This document shows positions 52,736 to 61,069 of a stretch of DNA of 64,000 bases, one piece after another; positions within the stretch are counted from its first letter, which is position 1, and each line of letters begins with the position of its first letter. The stretch comes from Candidatus Roseilinea mizusawaensis (GTDB lineage: Bacteria > Chloroflexota > Anaerolineae > J036 > Brachytrichaceae): the NCBI GenBank assembly GCA_016841965.1, contig JAEANN010000053.1, positions 62,001 to 126,000 on the forward strand. Reading direction: 5' to 3'. The notes under the pieces were generated by a model that saw only the letters and a list, made by a program, of their open reading frames with translations, was not told where the DNA came from and did not search any database. A program made the position numbers and the translations under genes.

Positions 52736-52746
52736 GGTGCGCCCGG

Positions 52747-53433
52747 TCAGGCCGGCCCGAATGGGCCGCCTTGGTCGATCAGGCCGGCGCGGGTGGCATA
52801 GGCGATCACTTGGGCACGGTTCTGCAAGTGCAAACGATTCAAGATTTCACCCATGTGATACTCGACTGTTCGCTCGGTGATATTCAAGGCTGCGGCGATT
52901 TCCTTGTAGGTGAAACCTTGCGCCACCATCTGAAGCACTTCGATCTGACGCCGAGTGAGAGTGCGGCTGTCAGAGCTGGTTGCAAGGCCGGCGCCGGGCT
53001 GCTCGCGCGGGCGGGCTTCCGGCTGTGCGAACTCGTTGATAATGCGGGCCGCCAGTCGACGTGGTATGGCCGGCTCGCCTTCCAATACCCCGATCACCAA
53101 TTCCATGAACTCCTCGGGAGTCAGGCTTTTGGGCAAGTAACCCGACGCGCCGCTCTTGATCGCCTCGAAAAGATCCTCGTCTTCTTCGGACATGGTAAGA
53201 ATGACGATCTTCACATCGGGCATCTCGGCCTTGATCAGCCGGGTGGCATCGAGGCCATTGCAGCGGGGCATGCGAATATCCATCAGCACCACATCTGGAC
53301 GCAAGGCGCGCGTTTGCTCCAACGCCTGGATGCCGTCGTTTGCGGTGCCGACCACATTAACGCCGCGCCCGGCCAGAACGTTGCGCAAGCCCTCCAGAAA
53401 AAGTGGATGGTCATCTGCCAGCAATACGCGCAT
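52747..53433 (-). CDS. LuxR/NarL-type response regulator
   Basis: This 228-residue protein has a receiver domain with the phospho-acceptor Asp in VVLMDIRMPRCNG, the acidic pair in LLADDHP and the Lys in YLPKSLTPEEF. A LuxR-type helix-turn-helix follows near the C-terminus: LTRRQIEVLQMVAQGFTYKE and RTVEYHMGEILNRL. A 30-residue linker (EARPREQPGAGLATSS) separates them. The ATG at 53433 is better spaced from AAGG than the one at 53442. The partner kinase starts 25 bp upstream and shares the transcript. It may control the surrounding glycan genes. Confidence 0.92.
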   Translation of the reverse strand: MRVLLADDHPLFLEGLRNVLAGRGVNVVGTANDGIQALEQTRALRPDVVLMDIRMPRCNGLDATRLIKAEMPDVKIVILTMSEEDEDLFEAIKSGASGYLPKSLTPEEFMELVIGVLEGEPAIPRRLAARIINEFAQPEARPREQPGAGLATSSDSRTLTRRQIEVLQMVAQGFTYKEIAAALNITERTVEYHMGEILNRLHLQNRAQVIAYATRAGLIDQGGPFGPA

Positions 53434-53458
53434 GGTACACATCCTTGTGTGTCGTCAG

Positions 53459-56134
53459 TCACGTGGTCAATTCGTAACACTCATCGGATTGGGAGGCTGG
53501 CGCTTGTGCTTTGCGGGCGGGAACGCGCACATATACCTGGGTGCCCGCGCCGGGGCGCGACACAATCTGCAAATGACCGCCGATCTCTTGCGCGCGCGCG
53601 CGCATGATATCCAGCCCGAAATGCTGGTCGGTTTGCCATCTTACATTGTCGACGTCGAACCCACAGCCGTCATCGCCAATCAGCGCCTCGATTTGACCTT
53701 CTTCACCTACGGAGAGCGTGATGGAAACGCGGTGTGCGCCAGAATGTCTGCGGACATTGGCCAGCGCTTCTTGAATGATGCGAAGGAGTTGTGCGCCTGT
53801 ATGTGGAAACAATTCTACATTGCTCAAGGCAGCCGGCAGATTCGCCTGCACTTCCAGCGCGCAGTCCTGACGAAAGTGCTCGATGTAATCACGCAATGCG
53901 TTCAGGAAATTAGGGCTGTCGAGCGGGCGTGTAAACAGGCTGCGAATATCTTGCCGCACAACGATCTGAGTGTCTTGAGCGCTCTCAATCAAGCGCTTAA
54001 GCAGCGCATCGGCCATCGGCACATCGCCACGGGCCAGGGCGTCACGCGCGGCGAGGCTCTGCAATTTGACATACCCTAGACTCTGGCCGATGCTGTCGTG
54101 CAACTCGCGCGCTAGGCGCTCGCGTTCTTCGAGGATGGTCATGGCGCGTCGCTCGCGGAGACGCTGCTCTTCGGCGCGTTTGCGATCGCTGATGTCACGG
54201 CTGGCCATGACAGCGCCGGCCAGGTTGCCTTGCTCATCGTAAAGGGTATTGGCGATCGACTCCATCCACAGGTATGCGCCGTCGGCGCGACGATAGCGCA
54301 CCTCGACCGGCGTCGCCGGCAGATCGGGCGCGCGCAACGCCAAGGCTGCCAGCTTTTCCTGATCATCTGGGTGGACGATATCTGCAACCGGCTTATCCAG
54401 CAGATCGTCGGGCAGGTACCCCAGCAGCGCGCGATAGGATGGGCTGACATATGTGAACACGCTGCGCCTGTCAACCTGAGCGATCAAGTCAAGCATGTTG
54501 TCAGTGATGCGGCGCAGACGTTGTTCGCTTTCACGCAGGGCGATTTCGGCGCGCTGGCGCATCACAAACTGCACCAGCATCTCACCGACGAGCTTTAGCG
54601 GTGCAATGTCGGCAAACTCCCACACTCTGGGCACACGCTGCATGACAAAGCCAAAATAGCCGATCATGCCGCCATCCAACACCAGGGGCACAGCCAGGAA
54701 CGATTGCACATTTATGCGCTGCCAATGCGCGCGCTCGCTGGCCGCTTGGTCCGGCAACTCGGCAACACGCGCCACATTCAGCACTTCTAGGGCGCGCAAT
54801 TTACGCAGCGCCCACTTGCTGGCCGCCAGGTCCAGGGCTGGCGCGGCGCTGTTCGACGCTGACAACTCTTCGGCACACCAGCAATACTCGTCACCGATGC
54901 CCTGCTTGTTTGGCGACAGCAGGTTGATGTAGGCGCAGTCAGCTTGGAAAAGCTGGCGCATCTCGCGCAGTGTGTTCTGCAGAGTTGGCCCGATGTTAGC
55001 GGGATCAGCGTTGATAAAGCGCGCCGAGATCGTCGCCGCCAACATCTCAATGTGCAATTGCCGTTGCAGCACTTGTTCAGCCCGCTTCAGCTCTGTGATA
55101 TCGGACAGCAGCAACAAGGCGCCATTCACCGCGCCGCGCCGGCTGAGAAGCGGCGAGCTGCGCACTTCGTACCAATGAGTCGCAGGAGGTTCGCTGCCAG
55201 ATGGCCCGGCCGGCGCCGTGCGCATGACCACGCCGGCGGTTGCCCGCGCCGACAACGCGCAGAACGGCGCAAGTTCCGGCCAGCTCGATAGAACCTGCAC
55301 GATTGGCTGACCGATCAACGCCGCGCCGGTCTTGCCCACAATACGCAACGCAGTTGGATTGACATCAACCACCCGTCCAAGTTCGTCCAGCACCAACATG
55401 CCACTGGACATGCCTTCAATGACAGTGGCTCTGGCCAGCGGCGCCAGATTGAGCAGCCGGAATCGAAATAGACCAAACAACACCAGCAGGCCCGAAATCA
55501 TCACCGTATACGGCAGCAAATCGAGCTGAATCTGAGCGTTGACAACGATCTCACTGAAAGCCGGCATCAAGATTGCCAACAACAGCACCGCAATCTGGCC
55601 GACGTAGTAGCGTTGAGCGCGCAACAAGTCTGCCACCAGCACGCCAACCGTGCTTGCCAACAGCATCAGAGTGTAGGCATCCTGGATCGACCCCCACGGG
55701 CCATACGTCCGATCCAGCCAGAGCTTGGCCCAACCGATCCGTAGATAGGTGGACTCCCACACCAGGTTGTGATAGCGATTGGTGAGCAAGAGCACCCAGG
55801 TGAATGCCGGCACGATCAATAGAAGCACCAAAGCAGGCCGGCGCAGCCAGCGCGTATGGCCCGTGTAGAGCAGGACAAACACGAATAGCAGCACCGGCAA
55901 TATCGCCATCAGGCCATACTGGACATTAGCCCAGGGGCGCTTGTCCTCTAGAGTTGGCTGCACCATCTCGATGAAGCGAGCCAGCAACAATAGAGAGGCG
56001 ATCAGTAACATGATGGCAAATGGCCGACGGCCGGCTACAGTGCGCTGGCGCCATGCATAGAATGCAATGCCCATCGTCGTAGTGATCGACAGGACAAGAA
56101 ACACCTCGTATGTGATGCGATACCAGTCTTCCAT
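53459..56134 (-). CDS. Sensor histidine kinase, 7TM-PAS-GAF-PAS-HisKA_3-HATPase
   Basis: This 891-residue protein starts with seven membrane helices of the 7TM histidine-kinase type (residues 10-240). A PAS domain (GMLVLDELGRVVDVNPTALR), a GAF domain (about 370-530) and a second PAS (MLDLIAQVDRRSVFTYVSPS) follow. The transmitter has the phospho-accepting His in RERLARELHDSIGQSLGY and an ATPase with IGDDGCGFD and FGLDIMRARAQEIGG. This is the NarX/DesK-like transmitter class that pairs with LuxR-type regulators. The ATG at 56134 has AGGA 6-7 nt upstream; the open frame to 56224 is not needed. Confidence 0.92.
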   Translation of the reverse strand: MEDWYRITYEVFLVLSITTTMGIAFYAWRQRTVAGRRPFAIMLLIASLLLLARFIEMVQPTLEDKRPWANVQYGLMAILPVLLFVFVLLYTGHTRWLRRPALVLLLIVPAFTWVLLLTNRYHNLVWESTYLRIGWAKLWLDRTYGPWGSIQDAYTLMLLASTVGVLVADLLRAQRYYVGQIAVLLLAILMPAFSEIVVNAQIQLDLLPYTVMISGLLVLFGLFRFRLLNLAPLARATVIEGMSSGMLVLDELGRVVDVNPTALRIVGKTGAALIGQPIVQVLSSWPELAPFCALSARATAGVVMRTAPAGPSGSEPPATHWYEVRSSPLLSRRGAVNGALLLLSDITELKRAEQVLQRQLHIEMLAATISARFINADPANIGPTLQNTLREMRQLFQADCAYINLLSPNKQGIGDEYCWCAEELSASNSAAPALDLAASKWALRKLRALEVLNVARVAELPDQAASERAHWQRINVQSFLAVPLVLDGGMIGYFGFVMQRVPRVWEFADIAPLKLVGEMLVQFVMRQRAEIALRESEQRLRRITDNMLDLIAQVDRRSVFTYVSPSYRALLGYLPDDLLDKPVADIVHPDDQEKLAALALRAPDLPATPVEVRYRRADGAYLWMESIANTLYDEQGNLAGAVMASRDISDRKRAEEQRLRERRAMTILEERERLARELHDSIGQSLGYVKLQSLAARDALARGDVPMADALLKRLIESAQDTQIVVRQDIRSLFTRPLDSPNFLNALRDYIEHFRQDCALEVQANLPAALSNVELFPHTGAQLLRIIQEALANVRRHSGAHRVSITLSVGEEGQIEALIGDDGCGFDVDNVRWQTDQHFGLDIMRARAQEIGGHLQIVSRPGAGTQVYVRVPARKAQAPASQSDECYELTT

Positions 56135-56289
56135 CCGACATCCTGAATTCCGACTTCTTCCGACTTCATTGGCACAGAGATTACGGCTGGCAACAACGAG
56201 GCAAGACCTGCCCTGACCGCACATTGGGGCAGGGGCAAGCGGCTACCACACACCTCGATAGCTCGGCAGGCGATGATGCGCTATTCGGC

Positions 56290-56805
56290 TCAGCGAGATC
56301 TCGAGCGCCTGGGCTTGATATGAGCGGCGCTCAGTTCGACGGGCACACTTTGCCGGCCCAGCAACATCAGCAATACGCGTACCCGTTCGCGCCCGGACAA
56401 AGCGACGTCAAAAATCGCTTGGTAGCCGGCCAGCGGGCCAGAACGGATTTCGAGCGGATCGCCGCGCTTCAATCCCTCCAACGGCTGGGCCTCAGCGCGA
56501 TTCAACGCTTCGACATGACGCTTGAGCGACTCGATCAGTTGATCTTCAACTACGGCCGGCCGGCCGTCAAACATCACCAGGCCGGCAGCTTCTGGCATCC
56601 ACTTGAACGCCGTGACGCGCGCTTGCTCCAGGTCAACACGCACAAACAAATAGCCCGGAAAGTATGGCCGCACTTTACGCGCGCGCGGATTAATGGGATT
56701 CACCCGAATGCGAGGATAGAACGTATTGATGCCCTGCGATTCGGCCTGACGCCACACGAACTCTTCTTTGTTTGGCTTGCTTCGCAGCGCATACCAGCAC
56801 AACAT
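56290..56805 (-). CDS. NusG-paralogue transcription elongation factor (RfaH/LoaP-like)
   Basis: This 171-residue protein has an NGN domain (CWYALRSKPNKEEFVWRQ, VRPYFPGYLFVRVD) and a KOW domain near residues 110-165 (LKRGDPLEIRSGPLAGYQ). Specialised NusG paralogues of this kind bind paused RNA polymerase at a leader element and prevent early termination in long surface-polysaccharide operons, as RfaH does in enterobacteria and LoaP in Firmicutes. It is too distant from ribosomal genes to be the housekeeping NusG. The frame is open to 57135, but the family start is at 56805. It lies between an esterase and the sensor kinase. Confidence 0.85.
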   Translation of the reverse strand: MLCWYALRSKPNKEEFVWRQAESQGINTFYPRIRVNPINPRARKVRPYFPGYLFVRVDLEQARVTAFKWMPEAAGLVMFDGRPAVVEDQLIESLKRHVEALNRAEAQPLEGLKRGDPLEIRSGPLAGYQAIFDVALSGRERVRVLLMLLGRQSVPVELSAAHIKPRRSRSR

Positions 56806-56837
56806 TGGGCAACCATACCACACCGCCGGGCCGGCTT

Positions 56838-57887
56838 TTACAAATGCCGGCCAAAGAAAGCGGCCGAGCGGTTGCCACCCCAGCCATGTTCGCCAGGGAA
56901 CAGATCCAGTTCCAGGCGGTCGACCGCGCCGGCAGCGTGGTAGATGCGTTCCACCTGCCGATAGCAGGCCAGAGCCGTGTCCACTACGAAGCATGTGTCG
57001 TAGACGCCGATATCCACCAACAAGGGGCGTGGGGCCAGCAAGCCTTGCAAATCGGGCACATCGACCAGTTTGAAGAGTCCGGGCGCCACTTGCATCCCGC
57101 AATAGTTGTAATCGCGGAAGCCAAATGCCGCCCACAGATCGCTATAGCAAATAATCTCCACAGCCTTAAAACGCGCATCGCACAGCGCCGACCACAGCGC
57201 CATCGTGCCGCCGCCGCTCAAGCCCATCACACCCAGACGGTCTGGGTCAACAAAGGGGAATTCACACGCGAAGTCCGTGGCGGCCATGCCATGCGTGACG
57301 TTGATCGAGAGGGAGGTCATGCCCAGCATTGTCGCGCTGAGGTAATACAGATTGCACCAATCGCGCGCGCCGGCCTGCGCGCGCCAGTTCGGTTTGCTGC
57401 GCTCGCTGCGTTCTCCCATACCGATCCAGTCAATGGCAAAAGTGACGAAGCCGGCCTGCGCCATCTGCCGGCCATAGTCATAGTTGTGCTGTGTGATCTC
57501 GGCCTGGCGCTCTGGCGAGGCGTCATTGCCCATGACCGAATCTTTGCCAAACGCGCCATGCCCATGCCAGCACAAGATAGCCGGCCGACGCTCGCCGGCG
57601 GGAAGCTCGGCCGGGCGGGCGATCAAAAAGGTGGCCGCAATATAGCGGCCCACGTCGATGATCCAGCGTTCAAAGTGCAGCCCATCGCGCTGCCACACAG
57701 CAAGCAACTCTGGGTTGAGCGGTACACGCTCGGGGAAATCGCCCAGCGTCGCCAGCACTTTTGGCCAGGCCGCTGCTTTCCAGGCGGCAAAGTCCTGGCC
57801 GGGGTTTGTGGCAAAGTGATACTGCGGAACATGTTCCAGCGCCCAACGTTCAAACATCTGCTGCGGACTAAGGTTTCGCGTCGTCAT
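56838..57887 (-). CDS. Alpha/beta hydrolase, acetyl-esterase/dienelactone-hydrolase-like
   Basis: This 349-residue protein has the nucleophile elbow GLSGGGTMALW (Ser in the middle), the oxyanion-hole WHGHGAFGKD, and a C-terminal catalytic His in FPGEHGWGG; the acid is probably the Asp in LLVDIGVYD. It has no signal peptide, so it acts in the cytoplasm. The fold is that of acetyl-xylan esterase-like and DUF-type hydrolases. The ATG at 57887 has AGGATG some 5 nt upstream and overlaps the preceding gene by 20 bp; the longer open frame to 58079 is shadow sequence. Confidence 0.8.
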   Translation of the reverse strand: MTTRNLSPQQMFERWALEHVPQYHFATNPGQDFAAWKAAAWPKVLATLGDFPERVPLNPELLAVWQRDGLHFERWIIDVGRYIAATFLIARPAELPAGERRPAILCWHGHGAFGKDSVMGNDASPERQAEITQHNYDYGRQMAQAGFVTFAIDWIGMGERSERSKPNWRAQAGARDWCNLYYLSATMLGMTSLSINVTHGMAATDFACEFPFVDPDRLGVMGLSGGGTMALWSALCDARFKAVEIICYSDLWAAFGFRDYNYCGMQVAPGLFKLVDVPDLQGLLAPRPLLVDIGVYDTCFVVDTALACYRQVERIYHAAGAVDRLELDLFPGEHGWGGNRSAAFFGRHL

Positions 57888-58536
57888 AGCATCCTGTAAA
57901 GCTAAAGCTGCTGCTAAAGCTGCTGCCGGCCTGTAGAGTCTCATCGCACAGACGAGCCGCCGCCACGTGCCACCAACCGACGTGTGCCGGGATGCGCACA
58001 AGGTGCGCCACCTCATGACTGTCGTGTGCGCCCAAACGCGGCGCCAGCGGCGCAACACCCGGCAGCGCCAGCAACGCACGCGCCAGATTTGCTTCCAGAT
58101 TGTGCAACGCGCGCACGGCCAACACGCCGATGATCTCGGCGCTCAAATCATCGAGCAAATAATCGATATTCCAGAACAGCTTCTTGTGGCGAGGCGGCGC
58201 TGAGATTGGCAGTCCGGCCGCGACGCATGCCCTGAGCAGCTCGGCGCGAATAGCATGCGGCGGGCGCCGACCCGAGCGGGTGGCATGCCGCAACAGCCGA
58301 GGCGCTAGCGCAGTCGATCCACGCGACGCCAGCGCAGAGCCAACATAGGCGTACGCGCCGGCCGGCACATCGATCGGCGCCCCGCCTGCATAGCGCCCAA
58401 ATCTCACTTGTAGATCGGCGCATACGCAGATGCGGAGCACATACACGCCGGACGAGAGTGGCGAGCCGGCAAATACTACCGGTGGACCGTCAACGCCGTC
58501 GCCCTGCACCGGTGATAACCAGCAGCAACACTGCAC
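57868..58536 (-). CDS. DUF123 / GIY-YIG-like (Uri superfamily) protein
   Basis: This protein of about 213-222 residues belongs to the family found alone or fused to endonuclease III. It has SGVYVLRI, then AGAYAYVGSALASRG (the GIY and YIG elements), HATRSGRRPPHAIRAEL, KLFWNIDYLL and a closing GAHDSHEVAHLVRI. The nuclease function of the family is predicted, not proven. The C-terminus is extended by an SSFS stretch from a 12-bp repeat and ends 20 bp inside the esterase gene. The frame starts with GTG at 58536, with another GTG at 58509; both overlap the gene at 58490, so the start is uncertain. Confidence 0.72.
   Translation of the reverse strand: MQCCCWLSPVQGDGVDGPPVVFAGSPLSSGVYVLRICVCADLQVRFGRYAGGAPIDVPAGAYAYVGSALASRGSTALAPRLLRHATRSGRRPPHAIRAELLRACVAAGLPISAPPRHKKLFWNIDYLLDDLSAEIIGVLAVRALHNLEANLARALLALPGVAPLAPRLGAHDSHEVAHLVRIPAHVGWWHVAAARLCDETLQAGSSFSSSFSFTGCYDDAKP
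57901..57924. repeat. In-frame 12-bp tandem repeat at the end of the DUF123 gene
   Basis: Two units of GCTAAAGCTGCT stand head to tail, with a partial unit before and after. They encode the SSFS-type repeats of the C-terminus. The period is a multiple of three. Confidence 0.8.
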
Positions 58537-58744
58537 CGATTACGGCAACGACGAAACTGATGATGTTGAACTCAAAGTCAAACCCTCGCCCGGTGACGAG
58601 TTGCATCAGCAGTCCACCGATGAACGCGCCGATCACCCCGACAATAATGTTCATCAGGCATCCCTGGCGGGCGTTGTTGCCAACGAGAATGCTGGCCACC
58701 CAGCCGGCCAGCGCGCCGAAAATAATCCAAGTAATGAGACCCAC
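58490..58744 (-). CDS. GlsB/YeaQ/YmgE-family small membrane protein
   Basis: This 84-residue protein has three hydrophobic segments: ITWIIFGALAGWVASILVG, a Gly-rich NIIVGVIGAFIGGLL, and IISFVVAVIGAVLLLVI. They are separated by the short loops of the transglycosylase-associated/GlsB family, of unknown biochemical role but often stress-induced. GTG at 58744 is preferred because GAGGGAAG lies 7 nt before it; the frame is open to an ATG at 58795. It is the first gene of the set with esterase, NusG paralogue and two-component genes. Confidence 0.85.
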   Translation of the reverse strand: MGLITWIIFGALAGWVASILVGNNARQGCLMNIIVGVIGAFIGGLLMQLVTGRGFDFEFNIISFVVAVIGAVLLLVITGAGRRR

Positions 58745-59002
58745 GTGTTTGCTTCCCTCAAGCCAGTTTACTTTGAGTTGACAGGAGTTTATCACACCGG
58801 CGCCAGCGCAATGCGCTTTCTAGAGTTGACTCATATTCACCTCATGTTCGCCTTATGTAGCATCGCTACCTTTTGACCACAGGTGACAGCTTCACACACT
58901 CAGAGTTCATCGACAAGCCATCCATCAGGTTATCTGATGTATTGCTCTGACCCGCGGACCGGCATGACGCGACAAGCTGCGTGCAGCACATGAGGCAACA
59001 CC

Positions 59003-59953
59003 ATGCAAGCCATTCCGGCGCGAACCGATAACCAGCTTGACGCGCTGACACGCATCAACCTGCAAGACATGCTGGATAACCTGGGGCTGGGTCACCTGCG
59101 GCGCGGACGCGGGCTGATCGAGCAGATTTTCTGGGGGCCGGCGCAGAGCTTTGCACGCACAGTCATTGCCTTCGACCGGCGCATCGACACAGCCGGCCTG
59201 CAAACCGCATCCGCAGAGATGCTGGCGCGCTACACATGTGGGTTGGACGTGGCCGGCGCAGAACACGTCCCTGCCGACGGCCCTGTGTTATTCGTCGCCA
59301 ACCATCCGGGCATGGCAGACTCTTTGGCCTGCTTTGCCGCAATCACGCGAAACGACTTGCGGGTAGTCGCTAACGATCGCCCCTTTACCCGCTTGATGCC
59401 GGCATTAGGCCGCCACCTGATCTACGTGTCAGATCAGCCCGGCGAGCGCTTGTCTGTTGCGCGCAACGTCACTCGCCATCTGAATGACGGGGGGGCGGTA
59501 TTTATCAACCCGGCCGGCCACATCGAGCCAGACCCGAGCTGTATGCCCGGCGCAGTCGAGTCCCTTGCCACGTGGTCAGACAGCCTGGCCCTCTTCGTAC
59601 GGCGCGTGGCCACTGTGCGCGTGGTTCCCATCATCGTCAGCGGAGTCATCCTGCCGGCGACTTTGCGGCATCCCCTGACGCGCATCCGCCGCAACGCAAA
59701 AGACCGCGAACGCGTGGCAGCAACATTGCAATTGTTATTGCACACGCTGCGACCGACTTATCGTCCCCTGCGCGTGCGCGTGGCGCTTGGGCGGGCGCTG
59801 TCGGCATCTGAGCTGATCGCCTCTGCACAGGGCGAAACGCAGACTTCGGCAATCATGCAGCGCATCACAACCGAAGCCAGGCGCTTGATCGAGCATGTCA
59901 CCCAATCCAGCACGCTCGACGCAGCCAACTTGCCAGTGGCGTTAAGAGAATAA
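59003..59953 (+). CDS. Lysophospholipid acyltransferase-like (PlsC family) protein
   Basis: This 316-residue protein has the HX4D motif in ANHPGMADSL (about residue 95) and a second block, INPAGHIEPDP, in place of the usual EGTR. Membrane-type hydrophobic stretches are few. It would esterify a lipid or sugar acceptor with a fatty acid. GAGG lies 7-8 nt before the ATG at 59003. The start faces away from the GlsB gene across a 258-bp intergenic region, so it is the first gene of the plus-strand group that goes on to the right edge. The acceptor is unknown. Confidence 0.75.
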   Translation: MQAIPARTDNQLDALTRINLQDMLDNLGLGHLRRGRGLIEQIFWGPAQSFARTVIAFDRRIDTAGLQTASAEMLARYTCGLDVAGAEHVPADGPVLFVANHPGMADSLACFAAITRNDLRVVANDRPFTRLMPALGRHLIYVSDQPGERLSVARNVTRHLNDGGAVFINPAGHIEPDPSCMPGAVESLATWSDSLALFVRRVATVRVVPIIVSGVILPATLRHPLTRIRRNAKDRERVAATLQLLLHTLRPTYRPLRVRVALGRALSASELIASAQGETQTSAIMQRITTEARRLIEHVTQSSTLDAANLPVALRE

Positions 59954-59974
59954 GAGGAGAAAAGGAAGCGCGCG

Positions 59975-60331
59975 ATGACCACATCTGAAAACCGGCCCGC
60001 CTTGTTGTCGCTTGCTATCATTGCCCTGACGCTGGCAACGGCCATCATTCACATCGTGCTGGCCATCCCGGCCGGCCTGCTCATGTTCTACGCCAATGGG
60101 CTGGGGTACGTGGCGCTGCTGGGCGCGATCCACCTGCCCTTGCCCACATTAGACCGCTACCGCCGAGCGGCGCGCTATGCGCTGCTCGCCTACACCGCCG
60201 TCACGGTGCTGGGGTGGGTGGCATTCGGCGCGCGCGATACTATTGGCTACATCGACAAAGCGATCGAGGTCGCTCTAATTGTGCTGCTGCTGATTGAAAT
60301 CAAAAGAAACAAAAAACGCTCAATAGGTTGA
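59975..60331 (+). CDS. Small four-helix membrane protein of unknown function
   Basis: This 118-residue protein has four hydrophobic segments (ALLSLAIIALTLATAIIHIV, LMFYANGLGYVALLGAI, YALLAYTAVTVLGWVAF, AIEVALIVLLLIEI) and a basic tail (KRNKKRSIG). It resembles small uncharacterised proteins common in Chloroflexota. A GAGGAG-containing sequence lies upstream of the ATG. It follows the acyltransferase by 21 bp and ribA starts 6 bp after it, so it is part of the operon. No function is suggested. Confidence 0.72.
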   Translation: MTTSENRPALLSLAIIALTLATAIIHIVLAIPAGLLMFYANGLGYVALLGAIHLPLPTLDRYRRAARYALLAYTAVTVLGWVAFGARDTIGYIDKAIEVALIVLLLIEIKRNKKRSIG

Positions 60332-60337
60332 TGCAAT

Positions 60338-61069
60338 ATGTACCAGATGAACCGCATGGCGTGTGCGCGCATTCCCACAGCGGCGGGAGAGTTTCAGCTC
60401 TGCCTGTATAGCAATAACGCAGACGACAAGGAACATTTGGCACTGGTGTGGGGCGATGTGGCCGGCCGGCGCGATGTGCTGACTCGAGTACATTCTGAGT
60501 GTTTCACCGGCGATGTGCTCGGCTCACTGCGCTGCGACTGCGGCGAGCAACTGGCGCGCGCCATGGGCATGATCGCCGCCGAGCGCGTCGGCATCATTCT
60601 CTATCTGCGGCAGGAGGGACGCGGCATCGGCCTGCTCGCCAAGCTGCGCGCCTACAATCTGCAGGATATCGGCTACGACACCGTCGACGCAAATCTGCAA
60701 CTGGGGCATCAAGCAGACGAGCGGGACTACACGCCGGCAGCCTGTATGCTGCGCGACCTCGGTGTGGAATCGATTCGCCTGATTACCAACAACCCCTCCA
60801 AAGTCGAGGCGTTGCGCGAGTTGGGCATTGCGGTGACCGAGCGGGTGCCCATCATTCCAACAGTGCACAAAGAAAATGCAGCTTACCTCGATACCAAGGC
60901 GCGACGAATGCGCCACTGGCTCGATCTAAACGGGATGAACGCGCCGGCCCTTGTTAAGCCGGCGGATAGAGCTAGTTCAATCGGCCAGTCGCTTAACGGG
61001 AACGCTCACAGCAATGGGCATCGCAATCACCAGGTCAACGGAACAAACGGCGCACATGACGAACACTGA
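60338..61069 (+). CDS. ribA: GTP cyclohydrolase II
   Basis: The protein (243 residues) has the zinc ligands C55, C66 and C68 in HSECFTGDVLGSLRCDCG, the RQEGRGIGL phosphate-binding loop, and Y106, aligned with the Tyr105 of E. coli RibA that supports full conversion of GTP to the 2,5-diamino pyrimidinone. It stands alone, without the RibB (DHBP synthase) half common in two-domain RibBA proteins. The final 40 residues are low-complexity (SLNGNAHSNGHRNHQVNG). AGGTTGA lies ahead of the ATG. Clustering with a RibD-C reductase, a PTPS and a GT suggests a second role beyond riboflavin. Confidence 0.9.
   Translation: MYQMNRMACARIPTAAGEFQLCLYSNNADDKEHLALVWGDVAGRRDVLTRVHSECFTGDVLGSLRCDCGEQLARAMGMIAAERVGIILYLRQEGRGIGLLAKLRAYNLQDIGYDTVDANLQLGHQADERDYTPAACMLRDLGVESIRLITNNPSKVEALRELGIAVTERVPIIPTVHKENAAYLDTKARRMRHWLDLNGMNAPALVKPADRASSIGQSLNGNAHSNGHRNHQVNGTNGAHDEH

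Larger units (their letters stand above)
52128..52746. other. Intergenic region upstream of the acetyltransferase gene
   Basis: About 620 bp without a supported gene. It holds the leader motif copy B at 52445, its flanking dyad, and a 13-bp tandem array at 52660-52735 close to the 3' end of the response-regulator gene. Several overlapping open frames in the array on both strands are repeat artefacts. The promoter for the acetyltransferase should lie here, but I cannot point to convincing boxes. Confidence 0.5.

Noticed and set aside
52549-53607. A 352-codon plus-strand frame across the 13-bp array and the response-regulator gene
   Set aside because: It lies antisense to a regulator with complete receiver and LuxR motifs, and its 5' part is repeat-derived.
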